Assembly: GCA_964627045.1 (NCBI GenBank) | Contig: CAZVIK010000003.1 | Coordinates: forward strand, 1-61,506 | Reading direction: 5' to 3' | Length of the DNA stretch: 61,506 nucleotides | Source: CAZVIK01 sp964627045 | GTDB lineage: Bacteria; Acidobacteriota; Terriglobia; Bryobacterales; Bryobacteraceae | Shown here: one piece after another, positions 17,046 to 26,213 of the stretch | How the letters are laid out: the number at the start of each line of letters is the position of its first letter | Position numbering within the stretch: the first letter of the stretch is position 1 | Position numbers and translations under genes: made by a program | The notes under the pieces: model-generated | Databases searched by the model: none | What the model was told of the DNA's origin: nothing | The model's input: only the letters and a program-made list of their open reading frames with translations

Positions 17046-18350
17046 TCAGCCGACGACTTCGAGAATCAACTCGCGCTCCTCGGGAGGCTTGGCCGAAACG
17101 CGGAATGCGCCTTCGATGACGGCCGCGGCCTCTTCCAGGTTCTCTTCGCCGGTGTGGTAGAGACGGCAGAGTACGGAACCGGCTTCCACCTTTTCGCCGA
17201 CCTTCACCTCGAGGATGACGCCGACGGCGGGATCGACCGCCTGCTCCTTGGTCTCGCGGCCCGCACCGATCATCATCGCGGCGCGGCCGACATCCTCGGC
17301 ATCGATGGCGCTGACAAAGCCGCCGCGCGGAGAGGCAATCTCACGGGCGCCGGTGGCGTTGGGCAGCAGGTCGAAGCGATCCAATACCTGCGGGTTGCCG
17401 CCCTGCGCCTGGATGACTTCCTTCAGCTTGCGGTAACCGGAGAGATCGAGCAGACACTTCTGCGCCACGTCGCGAGCTTCCTCCAGGGTCGTGGCGACCT
17501 TGCCGAGGTAGATCATGCGCGCGGCCAATTCCAAAGACAGGCGGGTGAGGTCGTTCGGCCCGACGTTTTGAAGAGTCTGGGAGACCTCCATGACCTCGAG
17601 GGCATTGCCGACGGCGTAGCCGAGCGGCTGGTTCATGTCGGTGATGAGCGCCTGGATACGCTTGTCCATGCGGCGTCCGATGGCGACCATGATCTGCGCC
17701 AGGCGGCGGGCGTCCACCTGCCGCTTCATGAACGCACCCGAGCCGACCTTCACGTCCAGCACGAGGCCGTCCAGACCGGCGGCGAGCTTCTTGGACATGA
17801 TCGAAGAGGCGATCAGCGGGACCGAGGGCACCGTTCCGGTGACGTCGCGCAGGGCGTACAGCTTGCCGTCGGCGGGCGCCAATTCTTCCGTCTGCCCGAG
17901 GAAGCACAGGCCGCAAGACTTAAGTTGCTCGGTGGCCTGTTCGATGGTGAGATCGGTGCGGAAGCCGGGGATGGACTCGAGTTTGTCCAGCGTCCCGCCG
18001 GTATGGCCGAGGGCGCGGCCCGAAATCATGGGCACGACGACGCCGGCCGCGGCGGCCAGCGGCGCGGCGATCAGGCTGGTCTTGTCGCCCACTCCGCCGG
18101 TGGAGTGTTTGTCAACCTTGCAGCCCGGCACCGAAGAGAGGTCGATGGTCTGGCCGGACCGCAACATGCAACTGGTCAACGCCGAGACTTCTTTGTCGGC
18201 CATCCCCTGGAAGTAGACGGCCATGAGAAAAGCCGACATCTGGTAGTCGGGCACACGCCCGGCGACGTAACCCTCCACCAGGGAGGTGATTTCCTCGGGG
18301 GCAAGTTCTTCGCCGTCCCGCTTGCGCTGGATCAAGTCGACGATTCGCAT
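17046..18350 (-). CDS. pdp: Pyrimidine-nucleoside (thymidine) phosphorylase
   Basis: Phosphorolyses uridine and thymidine-type nucleosides to base plus (deoxy)ribose 1-phosphate. The 434-residue protein has the phosphate-binding KHSTGGVGDK, the GHTGGTLDKLE loop, and the C-terminal barrel-sandwich hybrid segment (GVILEVKVGEKVEAG). It is the first gene of the minus-strand operon, with a TAAGAT -10 box at 18374-18379. With PunA, Cdd, NupC and the exported amidohydrolase it provides a full route from nucleosides to free bases and pentose phosphate. Confidence 0.95.
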   Translation of the reverse strand: MRIVDLIQRKRDGEELAPEEITSLVEGYVAGRVPDYQMSAFLMAVYFQGMADKEVSALTSCMLRSGQTIDLSSVPGCKVDKHSTGGVGDKTSLIAAPLAAAAGVVVPMISGRALGHTGGTLDKLESIPGFRTDLTIEQATEQLKSCGLCFLGQTEELAPADGKLYALRDVTGTVPSVPLIASSIMSKKLAAGLDGLVLDVKVGSGAFMKRQVDARRLAQIMVAIGRRMDKRIQALITDMNQPLGYAVGNALEVMEVSQTLQNVGPNDLTRLSLELAARMIYLGKVATTLEEARDVAQKCLLDLSGYRKLKEVIQAQGGNPQVLDRFDLLPNATGAREIASPRGGFVSAIDAEDVGRAAMMIGAGRETKEQAVDPAVGVILEVKVGEKVEAGSVLCRLYHTGEENLEEAAAVIEGAFRVSAKPPEERELILEVVG

Positions 18351-18373
18351 CTTGTAAGAGCTTTAAGCCTAAC

Positions 18374-18379
18374 ATCTTA
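18374..18379 (-). promoter_or_regulatory. -10 box of the nucleoside salvage operon
   Basis: TAAGAT on the minus strand lies 23 bp before the pdp ATG. No good -35 or Shine-Dalgarno sequence was seen. It is divergent from the polysaccharide operon promoter at 18508-18516. Confidence 0.4.
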
Positions 18380-18507
18380 CGCAGGCGAAAGCAAAGCGGA
18401 AAGCGGGGCGCCCGGCAATGCCGGCCTGGGGCGCGCTGGAACGCAAAACGCCTAAGGACTGGTAGTTGCAGGACTTGGCGCGCAAGGGCGGCGTACGGGC
18501 GCACGGG

Positions 18508-18516
18508 TGGTAGACT
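18508..18516 (+). promoter_or_regulatory. Extended -10 promoter of the polysaccharide operon
   Basis: TGgTAGACT ends six bases before the TTG codon at 18523. Transcription would begin near that TTG, making it leaderless if used, or giving a leader of about 27 bases if the ATG at 18550 is the real start. Confidence 0.4.
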
Positions 18517-18522
18517 AGCGGA

Positions 18523-19782
18523 TTGCGCGGGCGCATCCATCTGGACCTGATGTCGGTCGGCTCGGCGAAACTGGTGAACGGCGTCGCCAGTTTCCTGATC
18601 CGGATTGTGACGGTCCGGTTCCTGGACCCGGCGGCGTACGGCGTGCTGAGTCTGGGTCTGAGCAGCCTGATGCTGTTCGACGCGGTGCTGGGTTCGGCGG
18701 TGGACATCGCGGCCATGGGCCTGATCACCAAAGATGCCGCCCAGCCGGGCAGCGCCATCCTTCCGGTTGAAAAGGCCGCGATCCGGCTCAAGGCCCTCGC
18801 GAGCCTGGGGCTGGTGGCATTTTTTTCATTAACCGGCGAGTGGCTGGGGTGCCGGTTTCTGCACGGGCCGGGCGGGCGCAGCTTTTTTGTGGCGATGGCG
18901 GCGGGCGGGGCGTGCATCCTGCTGTTGCGCTCCACGCAACTCTACTTCCAGGCGCGGTTGCGGTTTCGCGCGTTCGCGGGCATCGACCTGCTGCATTCGG
19001 CGCTGCGCGTGGCGACGATCGGCGCGCTGCTGGCGGCGGGCGTCAGGACGGCTGTGCCGATTCTGGCCTGCTTTGCGGTGGCGCCGGCGTTGGTGTGGAT
19101 CACGTTCTTTCTGAGAGGGAAGGCGGCGGCCGCGTGGGACGCCGCGCGGCCGGACTGGGCGCTGGTGCGGAAGGTGGCCCGCGCGACCGCGCCGATTCTG
19201 GCGTGCTTCGCGGTCAGCTCGCTGGCGAACCGGCTTGACGTTTTCGTGCTGGCTTTGCGCGGCACGCCGGCGGACCTGGGCCTTTATGGAGCCGCGCTGA
19301 CACTGGCGACGGTGCCGGAGATCGCGGCGGCGTACTTGGCGCCGGTGTTTCTGCCGCGAATTCTGCCGGAGTGCAAGGCGGGGACGTTTTTCCGGTTTTT
19401 TGCGAGGTTTCACCTCATGGTTTATGCGGCGATCGGGGCGGCGATGCTGGCGGCGGTGGTGGCGGGCGACGCCGTGATGGGGTTGCTGCTGCCGGCGCGC
19501 TATGCGCCCACCGTTGGGCTAGTGAAGATCCTGCTGCCGGGGACGTTGATCGCGGCGTCGTTCTGCCCGCTAACGGTGAACTTCCTGATGCTGACCAGGC
19601 CGCGGACGCTGCTGATCCTGGACGGCGTGGCCGCGCCGCTGCTCGCCGCCGCGTACTATTACTTCGTGCCGGCGCACGGAGCGATCGGCGTGGCGTGGAT
19701 CACCCTGGCGCACCGGCTGGTGAAGACGGCGGTGTTGCAGTCGGCCGCGTACCTGCTGGCGCGGAGGTCGCACGCACTATGA
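18523..19782 (+). CDS. Polysaccharide flippase (Wzx/MATE-like)
   Basis: Membrane protein of the polysaccharide export superfamily, likely to flip the lipid-linked repeat unit. The 419-residue protein has about 12 hydrophobic segments and opens with SVGSAKLVNGVASFLIRIVT and RFLDPAAYGVLSLGLS, the typical start of such flippases. The start may be the TTG at 18523, because the segment RIHLDLMSVGSAKLVNG resembles the family N-terminus, or ATG at 18550. Its stop overlaps the GT2 start (ATGA), so it is translationally coupled to the next gene. Confidence 0.85.
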   Translation: MRGRIHLDLMSVGSAKLVNGVASFLIRIVTVRFLDPAAYGVLSLGLSSLMLFDAVLGSAVDIAAMGLITKDAAQPGSAILPVEKAAIRLKALASLGLVAFFSLTGEWLGCRFLHGPGGRSFFVAMAAGGACILLLRSTQLYFQARLRFRAFAGIDLLHSALRVATIGALLAAGVRTAVPILACFAVAPALVWITFFLRGKAAAAWDAARPDWALVRKVARATAPILACFAVSSLANRLDVFVLALRGTPADLGLYGAALTLATVPEIAAAYLAPVFLPRILPECKAGTFFRFFARFHLMVYAAIGAAMLAAVVAGDAVMGLLLPARYAPTVGLVKILLPGTLIAASFCPLTVNFLMLTRPRTLLILDGVAAPLLAAAYYYFVPAHGAIGVAWITLAHRLVKTAVLQSAAYLLARRSHAL

Positions 19783-20708
19783 GCGGGGTGGACGTTTCGG
19801 CGATCGTCATCAGTCTGAATTCGATGCGCTTTCTGCGCGATTGCCTGGACACGATCCAGATGGGGCCCTGGCGCGAGGTGAGCTACGAAATTCTGGTGGC
19901 CGACAACGGTTCCACCGATGGTTCGCTGGAAATGCTGAGCCGCGAGTACCCGCAGGTCCGGCTGATCGAAATGGGACGGAACGCGGGGTTCTGTGCGGCG
20001 GGGAATGCGGCGGCGGGGGCGGCGCGTGGGCGTTACCTATTGTTTCTGAACGACGACATCCTGGTGCTGGACGACGCCATCGCGCGGCTGGTGGAGTGGA
20101 TGGACCGCCACCCGGAGGCGGGCGTCGCCGGGAGCCGGCTGTTCAACCTGGATGGCACGGACCAGTTTTCCTCGGGCCGCATGTATCCGACACCGATGAA
20201 CGCGCTGTTCGGGCGGAAGTCGGCGCTGACGCGCTGGTTCCCGCGTGCGCCCTGGGCGCGGCGGTACCTGCTGAGCGAGCGCGTCAAGGAGAACGAGCCG
20301 TACGAGGTCGACTGGGTGAGCGCGGCGGCGATGCTGGTGCGGCGCGAAGCGTTTGAGAAGGTGGGCGGGCTGGCCGAGGACTTCTACTACTTCCACGAGA
20401 TGGTGATCTGCCGGCGCTGCCAAAAGGCCGGCTACACGGTGTGGCTGGACCCGCAATCGAAGATCGTGCATTACGAGGGAGCGGGCAGCGGCGTGCGCAC
20501 ACGCAAGGTGCGGCGGCGGCACATCGTTGCGTTTCATCGAGCGGCATACCGGTGGTATTGCCTGCATCACGGGTTGGGGCGGCGCCATCCGCTGCGCGTG
20601 TTGGCGGCGGCGGTGCTAGCCGTGAGGTGCGGGGCTCTGGTGCTCGGCGACAGTGTGAAGCCCGCGCCGCGCGGCGGAGAGCGGCCCGAAGGCGGGACGG
20701 CGCTATGA
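19779..20708 (+). CDS. Family 2 glycosyltransferase (WbbL-like)
   Basis: Transfers a sugar, often rhamnose in this subfamily, during polysaccharide assembly at the cytoplasmic membrane face. The 309-residue protein shows the WbbL-type motifs: ADNGSTDGS near the start, GRNAGFCAAGN, the nucleotide-sugar DxD-equivalent FLNDD, and WVSAAAMLVRREAF. It starts at the ATG overlapping the flippase stop and its own stop overlaps the next ATG. Donor and acceptor are not known. Confidence 0.9.
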   Translation: MSGVDVSAIVISLNSMRFLRDCLDTIQMGPWREVSYEILVADNGSTDGSLEMLSREYPQVRLIEMGRNAGFCAAGNAAAGAARGRYLLFLNDDILVLDDAIARLVEWMDRHPEAGVAGSRLFNLDGTDQFSSGRMYPTPMNALFGRKSALTRWFPRAPWARRYLLSERVKENEPYEVDWVSAAAMLVRREAFEKVGGLAEDFYYFHEMVICRRCQKAGYTVWLDPQSKIVHYEGAGSGVRTRKVRRRHIVAFHRAAYRWYCLHHGLGRRHPLRVLAAAVLAVRCGALVLGDSVKPAPRGGERPEGGTAL

Positions 20709-21622
20709 CAGCGGGCCCATTCCCGGTAGTCTGTCCCGATTGCCGCGGGGCATTGCGCGACGGCGGCCCGGCCTCGCTGCGCTGCTCCGCCTGTGGGGCG
20801 GAGTACGAATACGTGAACGGAGTCCCCGATTTGATCCGGGGCGAACGCTTCCCGGACGCCGCCGAGGCAGATCGCGATGCCTACGAGGAACGCTCCAGCC
20901 AGCACACCGCGCGGCACTACCTGCTCCCGCTTTTTCGCGGCCTTTTCGCCGGGTTGAATCGCCCGCCCCGGGTGTTATCAGTGGGATGCGGGACCGGTTC
21001 GGACGTCGATGTTTTGAACGAAGGCGGAATGGAGGCGGCGGGCATCGACTGCGGAAACCGCACCGGCGCGTGGCCGCGCCGGGAGTCCGCCGGCCGATTC
21101 TACCTGGCGAATGCGCAGCGCCTTCCTTTCGGGGACGGGACGTTCGATGTGGCCTACTGCGGGTGCGTGTTTCCGCACGTCGGGGTGGAAGGCGACACCA
21201 ACCGGGTGGCGCACGACTACCGCGAGCAGCGCCTGGCCGTGGCACGTGAGATGGTTCGTGTAGTGAGACCTGGAGGGTACATTCTGGTCAGCAGTCCCAA
21301 CCGCGCCTGCCCGGTGGACCTGTTCCACGGCCGGTCGGCGACGCGCGCCCTGCCGCGACTGAATCCGCCGTCGTCGCGGTTTCTTCTCTCTTCGTGGGAC
21401 TACCTGGAGCTGTTCGGGCAGGCCGGATGCAGTCGCGCCGAGTTGCTGCCGGCAGCCAATTACTGGGGCTTTGTGAACCGCAACGCCACCTGGCGTGGGC
21501 GGGCGACTGTCTGGCCCGTGAAAGCGGTGTTCGCACTTGGCGCGAGGCGGCGGCTCGCGTTCCTGCGGGACTGGCCCATCAGCCCGTGGCTGGTGATGCT
21601 TCTGCGAAAGGCGCCGGCGTGA
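20705..21622 (+). CDS. Methyltransferase with N-terminal zinc ribbon
   Basis: A 305-residue class I SAM-dependent methyltransferase in the polysaccharide operon. Residues 1-45 are a Trm112-like zinc ribbon (CPDC, then CSAC). The methyltransferase core starts near 98 with VLSVGCGTGSDVDVL, has AGIDCGNRT for the SAM ribose contact, LPFGDGTFDVAYCGC and the VRPGGYILVSSP strand. It sits between the GT2 gene and the GT-C gene with ATGA/GTGA couplings. Likely substrate is a sugar or lipid-linked glycan, inferred from context only. Confidence 0.85.
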   Translation: MTAGPFPVVCPDCRGALRDGGPASLRCSACGAEYEYVNGVPDLIRGERFPDAAEADRDAYEERSSQHTARHYLLPLFRGLFAGLNRPPRVLSVGCGTGSDVDVLNEGGMEAAGIDCGNRTGAWPRRESAGRFYLANAQRLPFGDGTFDVAYCGCVFPHVGVEGDTNRVAHDYREQRLAVAREMVRVVRPGGYILVSSPNRACPVDLFHGRSATRALPRLNPPSSRFLLSSWDYLELFGQAGCSRAELLPAANYWGFVNRNATWRGRATVWPVKAVFALGARRRLAFLRDWPISPWLVMLLRKAPA

Positions 21623-23238
21623 AGACGCGGCCCCGGCGGGCGGTGACCGGGTTGGCCGCGCTGGCTGCGGTGCTCTACTGCCTGCTGATGCCGCTGTGGG
21701 AAGGCTGGGACGAACCGTATCACTACGGCGTCGTCCAGTCGGTGGGAATCGAGCGGCGGCTGAGCGACACCTTCCGCACCACGCTCTCCGAGGAGGTGCG
21801 GCGTTCCACGCTGCTGGCGCCGGCCAGCGCGGCGGTGCAGCGGGACCACCCCGAGGTCACCAGCTTCGAAGAGTTCCGGGCCCTGGATTATGGCGCACGG
21901 ATGCGGCTCAGGCGGGAATTGCGGGCGCTCGATCCGGCACTGCAATACCGGCTTTCGGGAGCGGTCAACTTCGAAGCGCAACAAGCGCCCTTGGCCTACG
22001 GGTTGATGGCAGTTGCGGACCGCTTGCTGGCTGGGGCCGCGCTCGTCGACCGCGTGTTGGCGCTGCGGCTGACGGTGGCTCTCCTGGCCGTGGTCGCCAC
22101 CGCGCTCGGCGTGTTCCGTCTGGGAGACGCGCTGGAGCTCCCCGAGCCGATTCTGTTGACTGCGGCGGCGCTTGCGCTTTTCACACAGAGCTTCCTGGCA
22201 ACGGTGTGCCGGATCTCCAACGACTGGCTGGCGGTGGCGCTGGCGCCGTGGCTGCTGGTGAGCGGCGTCGCCGTGGTGCGGCACGCTTCCCCGCGCCATG
22301 CGTGGTGGTTCGGGTCTGCGATGGCCGCGGACCTTTTGAGCAAGGCGTCGTTACTGGCGTTCACGCCATTGATGGCGCTTGTGGCTGTCGTCCTGGCGGT
22401 GCGGCGGAGGTTGACCTGGAGCGTGGGCGCGGGCCTGGCGCTGCCGTTGACGGTGGCCGTCCCCTGGTACGCCAGAAACGTGGCGCTGTACGGTTCGCTG
22501 AGCGGCGCGGGCGGCAGCGTGTGGAACCGGACGCCGGGGCAGGTGTGGGAAGCCTTGACGAGAATCGAGTGGTGGCGTGAGACGCCGGGATTCGCGCGGC
22601 AAGCGTTGTGGAGCGCCAACAGCAACGGCGCGATGTTCTCGGCCACGACGCTGCACGCGGCGCTGGCGCTGCTGGCGGCGGCGGGTGCGTTGTGCGCGCT
22701 GCGGCTGTGGCGTGACCGCGGCGACAGGCAGGCTCCCCTGTTGGTTGCGGCGGGTGCGGTGCTGTTCACGGCGGCGCTGGCGTACTCGATTGGAGACCAC
22801 TGCGTGATGACCGGCGGCGAACGGTGCGCGCTGATGGCGTGGTACGCGCCGCCGTTGTTTCCGCTGGCGGCGGTGCTGGCGGGTTGGGGCCTGACGGCGG
22901 GCGGCCGGGCGGGCCGCTGGCTGGCGGCGGCGCTGGTATGTCTGTGGACCTACATCTTCGCGGCGACGTGGGTTGTGAAGCTGATTCCGATCTACGCGGG
23001 GTATCCGCACGGCTCGGTGAAGCTGGCGGCGCTGGCGTCGTGGTACGCGGCCAACTGGCGCGAAGCGCACCAGGTTTTTGGCGCCGTGACGCTTGGTCCG
23101 GTGTGGCTGGTGTACACGCTCGCCGTGGCGGCGGTGGCGGGCGCGGCGGCGGGAGGCGCGTGGCTGGTGCTTCAGCTCATACGGAGTGGAAACGCCGGTA
23201 GGCTGCCAGCGTCCGGCGCGCGCAGTTCTCCCAGGTGA
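21619..23238 (+). CDS. GT-C-type multispanning membrane protein
   Basis: A 539-residue integral membrane protein with about 10-12 hydrophobic segments. The first loop carries WEGWDEPYHYG, the acidic D-E pair and histidine expected in the first extracytoplasmic loop of GT-C/DUF2142-like glycosyltransferases that use polyprenyl-phosphate sugars. Start is the GTG overlapping the preceding TGA. Its last 62 bp overlap, tail to tail, the end of the GT4 gene on the other strand, and both reading frames look authentic. The glycan it modifies is unknown. Confidence 0.8.
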   Translation: MKTRPRRAVTGLAALAAVLYCLLMPLWEGWDEPYHYGVVQSVGIERRLSDTFRTTLSEEVRRSTLLAPASAAVQRDHPEVTSFEEFRALDYGARMRLRRELRALDPALQYRLSGAVNFEAQQAPLAYGLMAVADRLLAGAALVDRVLALRLTVALLAVVATALGVFRLGDALELPEPILLTAAALALFTQSFLATVCRISNDWLAVALAPWLLVSGVAVVRHASPRHAWWFGSAMAADLLSKASLLAFTPLMALVAVVLAVRRRLTWSVGAGLALPLTVAVPWYARNVALYGSLSGAGGSVWNRTPGQVWEALTRIEWWRETPGFARQALWSANSNGAMFSATTLHAALALLAAAGALCALRLWRDRGDRQAPLLVAAGAVLFTAALAYSIGDHCVMTGGERCALMAWYAPPLFPLAAVLAGWGLTAGGRAGRWLAAALVCLWTYIFAATWVVKLIPIYAGYPHGSVKLAALASWYAANWREAHQVFGAVTLGPVWLVYTLAVAAVAGAAAGGAWLVLQLIRSGNAGRLPASGARSSPR

Positions 23239-24310
23239 AAACACGGGCGCGGCGCAGGCCGCGTTCGACAAGCGTGGCGCGCCATCCGGCGTCCCTTTCC
23301 AGGCGGACCATGGAGGCGGCCATTTCCTCGACCGAGCCGGGATCGACCAGCAGCGCAGCATCGCCCACAATCTCCGGCAGGCTGGTCACGTTCGATGCGA
23401 TGAGCGGACAGCCGCAGGCCATCGCTTCGACGGCGGGAATGCCGAAGCCTTCATGGAACGAGGGAAACACGGTCATGCGGGCGGCGGCGTAGAGATCCGG
23501 CAGCAACGAGGCGGGATCGGCCGAAGGCGGGGCGAGGTAGCCGAGTTCAATCACGTGATCGCGCAGGCCGGTGGCCGCGATGGCTTCACCGATACTTTCG
23601 GATGTCTCGACGCGCTTGCCCGCCAGCACGAGCTTCGCCTCCGATCCGGTCTCGGCGCGGAAGCGCGCGAAGGCGCGGACCAAGCCGGCGACGTTTTTTC
23701 GCGCCTGCAATTTGCCCACATACAGGATGTAGGGGGAGTGGATACCCCAGCGCTCTGCGACGTGACGCGCGGCAGCTTCCGGCGGGCGCGGCGCGAACTC
23801 GGGCGACACGCCGTTGTAAACCACGTCGAGACGGCCGGCGGGGATTCCGAAACGGTCGCGCAGGCCATCAGCCACAAATTGCGAGACGCACAGAACGAGA
23901 CGCGCGCGGCGCAACGCAACTCGCTGGAGCGCGTTCAGACGCCAGCGGATGAAGGTGGGGTAGAACTCCGGGCGCGCGAAGTTGCTAAGGCAATGCATGG
24001 TGAAGAGGAACGGGCGCGTGGGGAAGGGAGGCGCGGCATAGGTGCAATGGAAGAAGTCGATGCCGTCGGCCGCCATCCAGCGAGGCAGCGTGGCGGCGAC
24101 GCTGAGCGCGCGCAGGGCGGGCCGCAGCACGCGCACGGTGAAGTTCGGCGGGAGCGCACCAAAGACGGCCGCGGCTTCCACGCTGGTGCAGTAGACGAAA
24201 TACTCGTTCTCCGCGTCGATGGCCCCCAGCGCCCGGACCAGTTGCACCTCATAGGTCTCCGGACCGCCGGCCTGGCGCCCGGCGGCGAGAACGAAGATGC
24301 CGATTCTCAT
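23177..24310 (-). CDS. Family 4 glycosyltransferase
   Basis: GT-B fold retaining glycosyltransferase, 377 residues, starting at MRIGIFVLAAGRQAGGPETY (ATG overlapping the epimerase stop). The C-terminal nucleotide-sugar domain has YVGKLQARKNVAGLVRAF, then PSFHEGFGIPAVEAMACG, the EX7E signature, and SLPEIVGDAALLVDP. It is the last gene of the minus-strand arm of the polysaccharide locus and ends convergently in the GT-C gene. The sugar is not predictable. Confidence 0.92.
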   Translation of the reverse strand: MRIGIFVLAAGRQAGGPETYEVQLVRALGAIDAENEYFVYCTSVEAAAVFGALPPNFTVRVLRPALRALSVAATLPRWMAADGIDFFHCTYAAPPFPTRPFLFTMHCLSNFARPEFYPTFIRWRLNALQRVALRRARLVLCVSQFVADGLRDRFGIPAGRLDVVYNGVSPEFAPRPPEAAARHVAERWGIHSPYILYVGKLQARKNVAGLVRAFARFRAETGSEAKLVLAGKRVETSESIGEAIAATGLRDHVIELGYLAPPSADPASLLPDLYAAARMTVFPSFHEGFGIPAVEAMACGCPLIASNVTSLPEIVGDAALLVDPGSVEEMAASMVRLERDAGWRATLVERGLRRARVFTWENCARRTLAAYRRFHSV

Positions 24311-25260
24311 GGCGCGGAGGTCAATTGGGCGAGGGTGGCGGCGAAGGTACGCCGCAAACCGTCGCCCAGTTCGACCGAAGGCGCCCACCCAAGCGCTTCG
24401 CCGGCGTCGCGGTTGTCGCAATAGCTGCGCCAAATTTCGGTGAGGCGCGGAGGCTCGGCGCCGGCGGCGATTTCAACCGGGCTCCCCAGCGCGTCCAGGA
24501 TTTCGCGGCACACGTCGAAGACGCTGCGCTCGCGGCCGCCTCCGATAGGGATGGCTCGGCCCCAGGCCGGGGGAGAAACGGCGGCGGCCAGGAAGGCGCG
24601 CACTGCGTCATCGACATAGAGCAGATCGCGGGTCTGCGAGCCGCCCATCAGGCGCACGGGCGCGCCGCGCCCGGCGCAGCCAGCAACGTAGGTGATGAGG
24701 TTCGGGTTCTGGCGCGGGCCGTAAGTGAAGGTCGAACGTAGCGCGCACACGTTCATGCCGGTCCTGGCGGCAACCAGGCGGCAAAGGTGCCATCCGGCGG
24801 CCTTTCCGATGGCGTAGGAACAGACGGGGGCTTCGGGTTGCGCGGCGCGGTGCGGCACCGGGCCGTTCCCGTAGACCTTGCAGGAGTCCGCGTAGACGAG
24901 GACTTCCGTCCCGGCCGAGGCGGCGGCGTCGGCGACATTGGCCGTGCCGACGGCGTTGGTTTCAAGCGACGCCCGGAGGTGGGTGAGGTGCTCGGCGGAA
25001 TCGGCTTCGGCGGCGAGATGGTAGACGACATGGGGGGCGAAATCGCCGAGTACGGTCTGGATGGCGCCGCCCGAGAGGATGTCGGCCGGGACGAAGCGGC
25101 AGCGCCCGGCGACCGTCTCCAGGTTAGCGATGCGGCGAGGAGTGCGCGCGATGGCCAGAACCTCGGCGCCCGCTTCCACGAGGCGTTCGGTGAGGTGGGA
25201 GCCGATGAAACCGGTGGCGCCTACGACGGCGACGCGCGCGCCTGACAACGGGTGCGGCAT
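24307..25260 (-). CDS. NAD-dependent epimerase/dehydratase (extended SDR)
   Basis: Probable nucleotide-sugar epimerase, dehydratase or reductase supplying the glycan locus. The 317-residue protein has the Rossmann motif VVGATGFIGSHL and the catalytic pair YAIGK. The start is an ATG sharing its A with the preceding TGA; upstream in-frame sequence is not conserved. It resembles GDP-sugar or UDP-glucose 4-epimerase-like members, but the product cannot be stated. Confidence 0.9.
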   Translation of the reverse strand: MPHPLSGARVAVVGATGFIGSHLTERLVEAGAEVLAIARTPRRIANLETVAGRCRFVPADILSGGAIQTVLGDFAPHVVYHLAAEADSAEHLTHLRASLETNAVGTANVADAAASAGTEVLVYADSCKVYGNGPVPHRAAQPEAPVCSYAIGKAAGWHLCRLVAARTGMNVCALRSTFTYGPRQNPNLITYVAGCAGRGAPVRLMGGSQTRDLLYVDDAVRAFLAAAVSPPAWGRAIPIGGGRERSVFDVCREILDALGSPVEIAAGAEPPRLTEIWRSYCDNRDAGEALGWAPSVELGDGLRRTFAATLAQLTSAP

Positions 25261-26006
25261 CAGAAGGCCCCGTCGCGGCGCAGGATCAGCCACAAAGTAC
25301 GCGCCAAGATCCAACAATCCATTCGGAGGCTGCGGCTGCGGACGTATTCGGCGTCAAGGGCCGCGGTCTCCAGAAACCGCAGCCTGCCGCGGCCGGAAAT
25401 CTGCGCGAAGCCGGTGACGCCGGGGGGCACGGAAAACTTGATGAGGTGCTCCTCGCGATAGTAGGGGAGCATCTCCGGGATCTCGGGCCGCGGGCCAACC
25501 AGCGCCATGTCGCCGGTAACCACGTTCCAGAGGTTGGGCAATTCGTCGAGCGTGGTGGTGCGCAGCCACTCGCCGATGCGCGTGAGGCGCGGGTCGTTGG
25601 GGATCTTGAAGTACAACTCTTCAATCTGGGCCGGCGTATAAGTGTAGGCGTAAAGAAAGGGGAAACGTTGGCGGGCGTCGGCCCGCATGGTGCGGAACTT
25701 CAGGAACGGAAACAGGCGGCCGCCACGGCCGACGCGGAGTTGGCGAAACAGAACGGGACCGGGTGAGTCCAAGCGGACTGCGAGCGCCACCAGGAGCGTC
25801 ACGGGCAGTGTGAGCAACAGCGCGGCGGCTGCGATGGCGCGTTCCATGAGCCGGCGCAGGAGGGAGCGCGAGTCCGGCGCGAGACACTCGCGTTCCAGCC
25901 TTGCGAGCACGTGCTGCCAGCCGGCACGGAGGCGTGGCGGCGCAATCCCGGGCTCAACGGCGCCGGCTTCGGCGTATCCCTGGAGTCGCGGTTCGGTCAC
26001 ACGCAT
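25260..26006 (-). CDS. Initiating sugar-phosphate transferase
   Basis: Bacterial sugar transferase (WcaJ/PglC superfamily) that loads the first sugar phosphate on undecaprenyl phosphate. The 248-residue form has one membrane segment near 60-80 and then the catalytic domain: FRQLRVGRGG, FLKFRTM, TLDELPNLWNVV, GDMALVGPRPE and PPGVTGFAQISGRG. An insert containing YAYTYTP follows the FRTM motif. Start ATG 26006 is preferred over an upstream TTG because of GGGAG just before it. It leads the minus-strand arm, followed by the epimerase and GT4 genes. Confidence 0.9.
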   Translation of the reverse strand: MRVTEPRLQGYAEAGAVEPGIAPPRLRAGWQHVLARLERECLAPDSRSLLRRLMERAIAAAALLLTLPVTLLVALAVRLDSPGPVLFRQLRVGRGGRLFPFLKFRTMRADARQRFPFLYAYTYTPAQIEELYFKIPNDPRLTRIGEWLRTTTLDELPNLWNVVTGDMALVGPRPEIPEMLPYYREEHLIKFSVPPGVTGFAQISGRGRLRFLETAALDAEYVRSRSLRMDCWILARTLWLILRRDGAF

Positions 26007-26213
26007 CGCTCCCGGAGGTGGAATCGTGGCGCGCAAAGGCGCACGGCGTTACGGTTGGCGCTTGAGCCGGCTCGGTTCACGTTTTGGTGGTTCGCCTACT
26101 TAGGGCGAGAACGCGGATTTGGCGAACCAAGGGACCTATGTTACCATACGGCCTTCCGTTACCACGGGTTCTCCACATCCAGCGTGCCGAAGACAGACCA
26201 GCGGCCGGGAAGC

